This document shows positions 58,940 through 64,000 of a DNA stretch of 64,000 bases, piece by piece; the first letter of the stretch is position 1; each line of letters starts with the position of its first letter. The stretch is from Armillaria gallica (lineage: Eukaryota > Basidiomycota > Agaricomycetes > Agaricales > Physalacriaceae), in the NCBI GenBank assembly GCA_037576215.1, contig JBANDB010000004.1:4030001-4094000 (forward strand). Reading direction: 5' to 3'. The notes under the pieces are model-generated. The model had not been told where the DNA came from and did no database searches. It saw nothing but the letters and a program-made list of their open reading frames with translations. Made by a program: the position numbers and the translations under genes.

Positions 58940-59628
58940 ACTGGTTTGAACCAGATATCCTCCATCCCAATCCATGGAATCCACCAGCATAGCAATACTC
59001 ATATGCTGCTTTCCTTGACAAACTCTGAACCAACTTTGGCCCTTTCTATGCCATTGGAGATGCTGAGGACACCCTTGAACATCTCCCGATGTGCAATGGA
59101 GACCGAATCATGAAGTATATGGTTCAGTTCAACCAATATGTCTCCCAAGTTGGGTATGGCAACAATTCCCTCTGCCATGCCTCTACCGCTTGCATCTATA
59201 CCAAACTTGATCTTCGACATGCTTATCATCTTGTATGCATAGCTGAAGGTGATGAATGGAAAACAGCCTTCTGGACCCATTACAGCTTCTTTAAATGGTG
59301 TGTCATGCCTTTTGGACTCACCAATGCTCCCGCTGTGTTCCAACACTTTGTGAATGACATTTTCGCTGACATGCTTGACATTTCCATAGTTGTATACCTT
59401 GATGACATCCTCATCTATTCCAATGACCCCATGGAGCACCGGAAACACGTATGCAAAGTTCTGCACAGACTAAGAGCAAACAGGCTCTACTGCAAAGAAT
59501 CCAAATGTGAGTTTCACTGGGACTCCATAGAATACCTAGGCTACATTCTATCACCAGAGGGCCTCCGCATGTCCGAAGACAAGGTCAAGGCCATTTTAGA
59601 TTGGCTGGTTCTGCAGAAAGTTAAGGAT
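58940..59628 (+). pseudogene. Gypsy-2 (old copy) gag tail fused to RT by deletion
   Basis: The frame picks up the interrupted Gag (WFEPDILHPNPWNPPA) and continues to YGNNSLCHA. It then jumps at about 59,187 into the RT domain ([16 protein letters not shown]). Compared with the young copy, about 1.7 kb (rest of gag, protease, start of RT) is missing. RT is readable up to [14 protein letters not shown] and [11 protein letters not shown], and stops at 59,628 where a hAT element begins. The 3' part and 3' LTR are absent from the window. Confidence 0.88.
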
Positions 59629-61570
59629 TAAAGAGTCGCACAATTGCGGCCCCACATGGGTCCACCCAGGTGGCAACACATGCATAGATACATGAAATCA
59701 CAACCTGTAACCACTCATGGGTTGGTGGGTCTGGATGCCAGGTGAGTGCCAGATACCAGCCTAAGATGCTAAGTCCATTTACAGGTGCACCCACAGAACA
59801 CCCATAAATTTGAGAAGGATAATTCTAGAATTATTCTACTGTACATAGCATAGTGTATAATGTATTCTTTTCTACTCATCATCAACAAGCACAACTTTGA
59901 CCTGTCCAGTGGATGGAGTTCCTGCTGGGTGCCTGTTCTTTCTGCCACTGTTGTTTGGCTATTTTGATTTATCATTAAAGTAGGCTGAGATCTCATCATC
60001 TGGCACAAGACCTGGCCAGGCTAACCATGAGTTGAGCACTGTTTGATCTAATCAGCTGAAAGGTTGTGCCAGTGTTTGGTAACATTAAGGCCTCCATGCA
60101 AAAAAAGGTGCTCAACATCTGTTGACATGGCTAAATGAATGATTTGATTCAGTATAACTATGACTATCCAACAAGTCACTTATCTGGTGCAGACAAGAAG
60201 TCCAATGCCATCTGAGCCAAAGCTCCCTGTGGCATTATGCGAGTGATTTTACCAGATTCATCACACTCGTCGAGAAGGCTTGTCCAATAGTGAAGTGGAT
60301 CTCAAGCGGATCAATGTTGTTGTCATGGCGACCCTATTTTGAGAGTTCAAGAAAGATATCATGAAACAATGTTCCCTTTTTCTACACTGTAATAAGCCTC
60401 AGACTTTAGCAGTGAAATTAAAATGCTTACCTGCTTCTCCATCATGACAGCCACAGTGGTGGCAGGTTTGTAGTGCTTTTTCCAGATGGAGCAGACAATA
60501 TCATAGCATTTGGCAATCCATTCAGGCTCCCACTCTTGTTCTCAGAAGTATTCTAACTTATATGCCAGGTGCATCACTGAGATATGAGAGAAAACATTAG
60601 CCAACGGTCTGAAAGCTGAAGTGGTGCTTACTCATAGCCATCTGATATGTGATTGAATCGTCTGTCTTGGAATAATACTTGCAGATGACTGTGTGACCAT
60701 GAATAGCAGCTGCTCGCACACCCAGAAAGAGGTCCTCATTGGTAACAAGGTCTTCAAATTTGTTGATAAGTGAATCAAACAGGGGAATGATCTTGTGGAC
60801 CAATGGGAATTTAGATTGTGACATGTGCTCAGTTGCAACAGCAAGCATCTAACTCACCATTAATAAAGTAATCCTTGTAGTAGCAGAGACTCCAAGAAAA
60901 GGACTTACAATCAGCATAGGCTCCAGTTGCTCTAGAAACAGCCATTGGTCATCATTGAGCTTGAACTTTGTAATGCTCTTCTTGCAATTGGGGTTCCATT
61001 CCTCATCAATGCAAAGTAAATCTAGGGCAGGGTGAAGTTCAAGAGCACGATGAAGGACTGTTCCTTGAGTCAACCATCACATAACTACAGCACAAACCAT
61101 CTCCTGTTTCCTGATGTGGACATTCTTGCACTTTGTCAAAAGATCCTGTTGCATCGGACCACTATTAAAGATATGCCGTCTGAGTTTACAGATCTAAAAA
61201 GCCTGGTTAATGAATAAACATTGACATAGATTAGGGAATGTGCCTTCATCACAGCGCTTCAGCCAAGTATACCATCTTCATGCTCCAGAACTTCAAGGTT
61301 GTCAAGAGCATCCAAGAGATCCTCAAGTGTAGCATTATCATGTTCCTCTTGTTCAGCATTCGTAAGATCTTCGGCCAAGCATTCCTCTTCCTGATCAAGC
61401 TCATCATCGTCATTGAGCCAGTTATCATCATCATCAGCAACAAGTCCACACTTGGACTTTGCCATAAAAGGGCCTGCAAGACACATTAGTTGACATCAGG
61501 ACAATAAATACATGTTACATACCTTATTGCAGAGATCCAAAATATGGCCTGCACAATGAACCTGCATCTG
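59629..61570 (-). pseudogene. hAT transposase remnant, minus strand
   Basis: From high to low coordinate there is QVHCAGHILDLCNK (61,550-61,510, the conserved Cys/His block), a probable intron, and a long Asp/Glu-rich stretch (61,486-61,259). Next come LHRALELHPALDLLCIDEEW, LNDDQWLFLEQLEPML and FPLVHKIIPLFDSLINKFEDL (61,060-60,740), followed by ICKYYSKTDDSITYQMAM. These are the central helices of a fungal hAT transposase. The C-terminal dimerisation domain is degraded. The element abuts the Gypsy-2 remnant at 59,628/59,629 with TAAAGAGTCGCACAA as a possible terminus. The upstream terminus was not found. Confidence 0.65.
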
Positions 61571-62020
61571 AGTACCAGCAATGCTAATTTCTTGATGTAC
61601 TTCTGTTTACACTCTTCTGTATTGACATGCCCAGTGCTGTCTGCCTGGGCTGATGCATCATTCATAGAGGTAGAAGCATTCATGGAGGGTTCATTGTCTT
61701 CCACAATTGATGCCACCACCACTTCCTCACTGGTTATGTGTTGGCATTGTTTCTGGCATGATAGCTGATTGGAACTAGCATCACTGGAAGCTGCCTCAGT
61801 GTCAGAGACATCATCGGAGTGTGGACGCTTGCTGCGAGTAATGGAAGGTTGGGCAGTATCATGATTGGAGGATTTTGAGGAAGACTGTTGGAACATGGTG
61901 AACAAGTTGGTGAGGAACTTCAGGACACCATGAAGGCACATTTTTATAGGGAGAGCAGGCATGAAAGAGTAGTGGCACAAATATTGAACAATGATTAATG
62001 AGGATACTTTGTTCATGCCA
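61571..62020 (-). pseudogene. N-terminal region upstream of the hAT remnant
   Basis: A 176-codon minus-strand frame (62,016-61,486) begins with hydrophobic residues. It continues into a Ser/Asp/Glu-rich stretch (RPHSDDVSDTEAASSDASS) and VNTEECKQKYIKKLALL, and overlaps the start of the transposase block in another frame. It could be the disordered N-terminus of the transposase or a chance frame. Confidence 0.35.
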
Positions 62021-62714
62021 GCCAGGTGTCATTTCAAAACAAAGTAGTGTGCAGGAATTTTGACATGACATTATTGATAGTTATTGCAAGACAATGTAAT
62101 CCTGTATAGTCATCAGTGCATGAGACAGGCTAATTCAACAAAGAAAGACATACTATTAAATAGTATGACCCCTTCCCTTCCCAAATGTTCCCCTGTGTAG
62201 TGTTGCTGAGCTGTCTCAGGCAGGATTTGGAATCGAGTAATGTAAATTGGTTTGCTCGGTAACTACCTCTGAGGCACTTGGGACCTAGGTACCTGTTTCT
62301 GTGTGCATATTCCGTTACTTTATGTGTCTTTTATAACCATAACATACCTGACTTTCCGTAAAGTGTGGTGGGAGGTCTGCCGAGTGTGCCGTGAAGATGT
62401 GATGTGACAGAAACATGTGACAAAAACGTGAAGCACATGTTTTCTGCTGCCAACAACGAAACAGTGACGCGTGACTGTGAGGCAGTCAACAGAGGCCAAA
62501 CACACACCAACGTGTCCTGTCAACTTTCAGACTCAAGTCTAATAACTTCTCTCCTCACTTACAGCCAGTCCAGTTTATTTCCGAGGATATTTTCTACCTA
62601 TCTTCTGAGGCAACAGCCCTTGTCAAGTAATATTCAGCCTCATGTTGTCCCCTTTAAATGCAGCTGCCCCTTATGCTTTCAACATTCCAATCATTCCCTC
62701 CTGCTGCTTTCCAC
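62021..62714. other. Upstream region of integrase-like gene
   Basis: CG dinucleotides become common from about 62,220, unlike the sequence to the left, which marks a boundary between old debris and younger or functional DNA. An odd palindrome (CATACTATT-A-AATAGTATG) lies at 62,149-62,167. No promoter element could be identified with confidence. Confidence 0.4.
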
Positions 62715-64000
62715 ATGGCAGACATTCCCTCAGATGATATCCTGCTGGCATTGCCAAACAATAATCCCACAGGAAAAAATCAATACAAGGAATGCCGTGA
62801 GTTGTAGAAGCCTCAGCGATTCTGTTATTCTCTGACAAAGGCTTGAAGCTTCCAAGGATGACTCTTGTATCAAGGAAGCCCTCATCGAGTACCACTGGAG
62901 GGGAATCACAGATCACAAAAAGATCTCTGAGCTACTTCTAGCTGATCACAGCATCAAGATCAGGTTTGTCAGGATGTGAACACTGAAGTACATTGATATC
63001 TATTTAACAACCATCTTTAGTGCCAGCTCTGTTGCACGCTATCGAGCTGACCTCAATCTTTATGTTTCTGGCAAAACGATGAAGACCTTGTTTGAAACTA
63101 CCAAGTGTCAGCTCATGTTAGACCAAATGTCTCAGGATACATCACGCCATATGGGCCCAAGAGCGCTGAGAGAGGCTATAGCTTTGGAGGAAGGCATACA
63201 TCTAACAAGGTGCAATCTTTTCCCTTTCCTTGCTTTTGATGTTTCTTACTCACAGGTGAAGGGACTACATCCATTCTGAAATGCTACTTCATGATCTTGA
63301 TGGTTTTGACATACGAGAGCCTACAGCCAAGAAAGTACCCTGCACAGCGTTATCTACTTCAGGTCTTCATTATGAATGGAGCGGTGATGGTCATAACAAG
63401 CTCTCAGCAATCAGATTTCTGATCTGGGGTGTTAAGGAGAAATGGTGCACCAAGTGGCTTGGGCTTTGGGTTGTCCCCAACAATAGGCTCAAGCAGACTA
63501 TTGCATACCTATACCTCAGTCTTATCGAAGAAGTTGGTGGTGCGTATCCTTCGAGCCAGACATATTCCTTCACTTTGTTGACCCCTTGTAGGAATGCCAA
63601 TTCAAATGACTACAGATTGCGACTCAGAGACCACTAGAGTCTTTGCTCTTGGAAATATGCTCCGGTATGTCCAGAGAAACCAGACTGGCAACTGTGCTAA
63701 AACTTTTCAGAGAGGTTTTTTCACCTGATCTGGATCCAAATGAACACCCTATTCACCAGTTTCTCAAGAGCGTTCACAATATCACTGTCGAGAAGGGATG
63801 GCTGCAGTTGCGAGTGAAGGGGGGTGATAACGTCAAGATATATTGGGAGGCTGGACAAGGCATTTATAATCCCTCGGATCCTCAACAATAGTGTGTGCAA
63901 CATGTCCTATACATAATTCTCTTCTTGATTTGATCCTTCAGCGAGCGGGTACAATGGCTGTGGTCGAAGTTGATTCAACATAAGCTTGATTGTTATTGCG
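62715..64000 (+). CDS. Integrase-like (DDE) protein, multi-exon, 3' end outside window
   Basis: The likely start MADIPSDDILLAL at 62,715 leads, through an uncertain first intron (62,804-62,840), to exons 62,841-62,963, 63,021-63,209, 63,262-63,539, 63,592-63,664, 63,711-63,890 and 63,942 onward. Each later intron is GT..AG, 46-57 bp, and restores the frame. A helix-turn-helix-like region (KEALIEYHWRGITDHKKISELL) precedes the core: EWSGDGHNKL, KWLGLWVVPNNRL, MTTDCDSETT, FSPDLDPNEHP and VHNITVEKGWLQLR. The spacing suggests a D, D, E catalytic triad. The family is widespread in mushroom genomes, annotated as integrase core. No stop remains after splicing, so it may be intact. Transposon origin is likely. 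Confidence 0.72.

Noticed and set aside
62149..62167. 19-bp odd palindrome as an operator or terminator
   Set aside because: It is AT-rich and isolated, with no gene-specific context; such palindromes arise by chance in this composition.
1..64000. RIP of the Neurospora type (CA to TA)
   Set aside because: Changes are concentrated at CG with no preference for the preceding base, and TAA/TAG stops are rare in Gypsy-1. General methyl-CG decay fits better; the exact process needs copy alignments.

Overview
The window looks like a transposon graveyard from a mushroom-forming basidiomycete (Agaricomycetes). The reasons are short GT..AG introns of about 46-57 bp, KDZ transposases with CxC-type zinc fingers, chromodomain Ty3/Gypsy elements, hAT transposases, Ty1/Copia remnants and several dispersed protein families that I know only from mushroom genomes. 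No rRNA, tRNA, CRISPR or bacterial-type feature was seen. The species cannot be fixed from the sequence; the repeat load suggests a large, repeat-rich genome.

Layout. 0.7-5.7 kb is a nest: an element with TGATGAGCCT terminal inverted repeats (copy A) is split by an inverted copy of itself (B) and by an unrelated insertion (X). 5.9-9.3 kb is a dead hAT transposase with its 3' end. 9.6-10.8 kb is a Copia gag remnant next to a second X copy. 12.16-13.40 kb is a non-autonomous hAT-like element with a perfect 8-bp target duplication and a 164-bp minisatellite inside. 15.85-24.31 kb is a complete 8.46-kb chromodomain Gypsy element (Gypsy-1; identical-length LTRs, TSD CTGGA) that splits a gene whose two halves still join in frame. 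26.8-30.65 kb is a minus-strand Copia element. 30.65-32.6 kb holds another TGATGAGCCT element and a solo LTR. 32.6-33.7 kb and about 40.3-43.9 kb are two different KDZ transposase remnants. 34-38.2 kb and 44.1-46.1 kb hold decayed copies of mushroom-specific protein families. 46.3-48.9 kb is a minus-strand Gypsy remnant (Gypsy-3).

48.95-59.63 kb is an old copy of a second chromovirus family (Gypsy-2). It has been split at 50,319 by a young, nearly complete 8.62-kb member of the same family (50,320-58,939, TSD ACTGG). 59.6-62.0 kb is a minus-strand hAT remnant. 62.7 kb to the window end is an apparently intact multi-exon integrase-like gene.

Three themes stand out. First, almost all nonsense mutations in Gypsy-1 are TGA at places where an Arg codon is expected, and paralogous copies of Gypsy-2 show CGA/TGA pairs directly. 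This points to decay of methylated CpG. Second, both Gypsy families appear to prime reverse transcription with the 5' end of their own RNA (Tf1-style): a short sequence about 30 bp after the LTR TATA box is complementary to the segment just inside the 5' LTR. Third, the young Gypsy-2 carries an extra spliced gene on the opposite strand, downstream of pol, that encodes a Lys/Glu-rich helical region followed by a Zn(II)2Cys6-type cysteine cluster. This is the best candidate for an undescribed system in the window.
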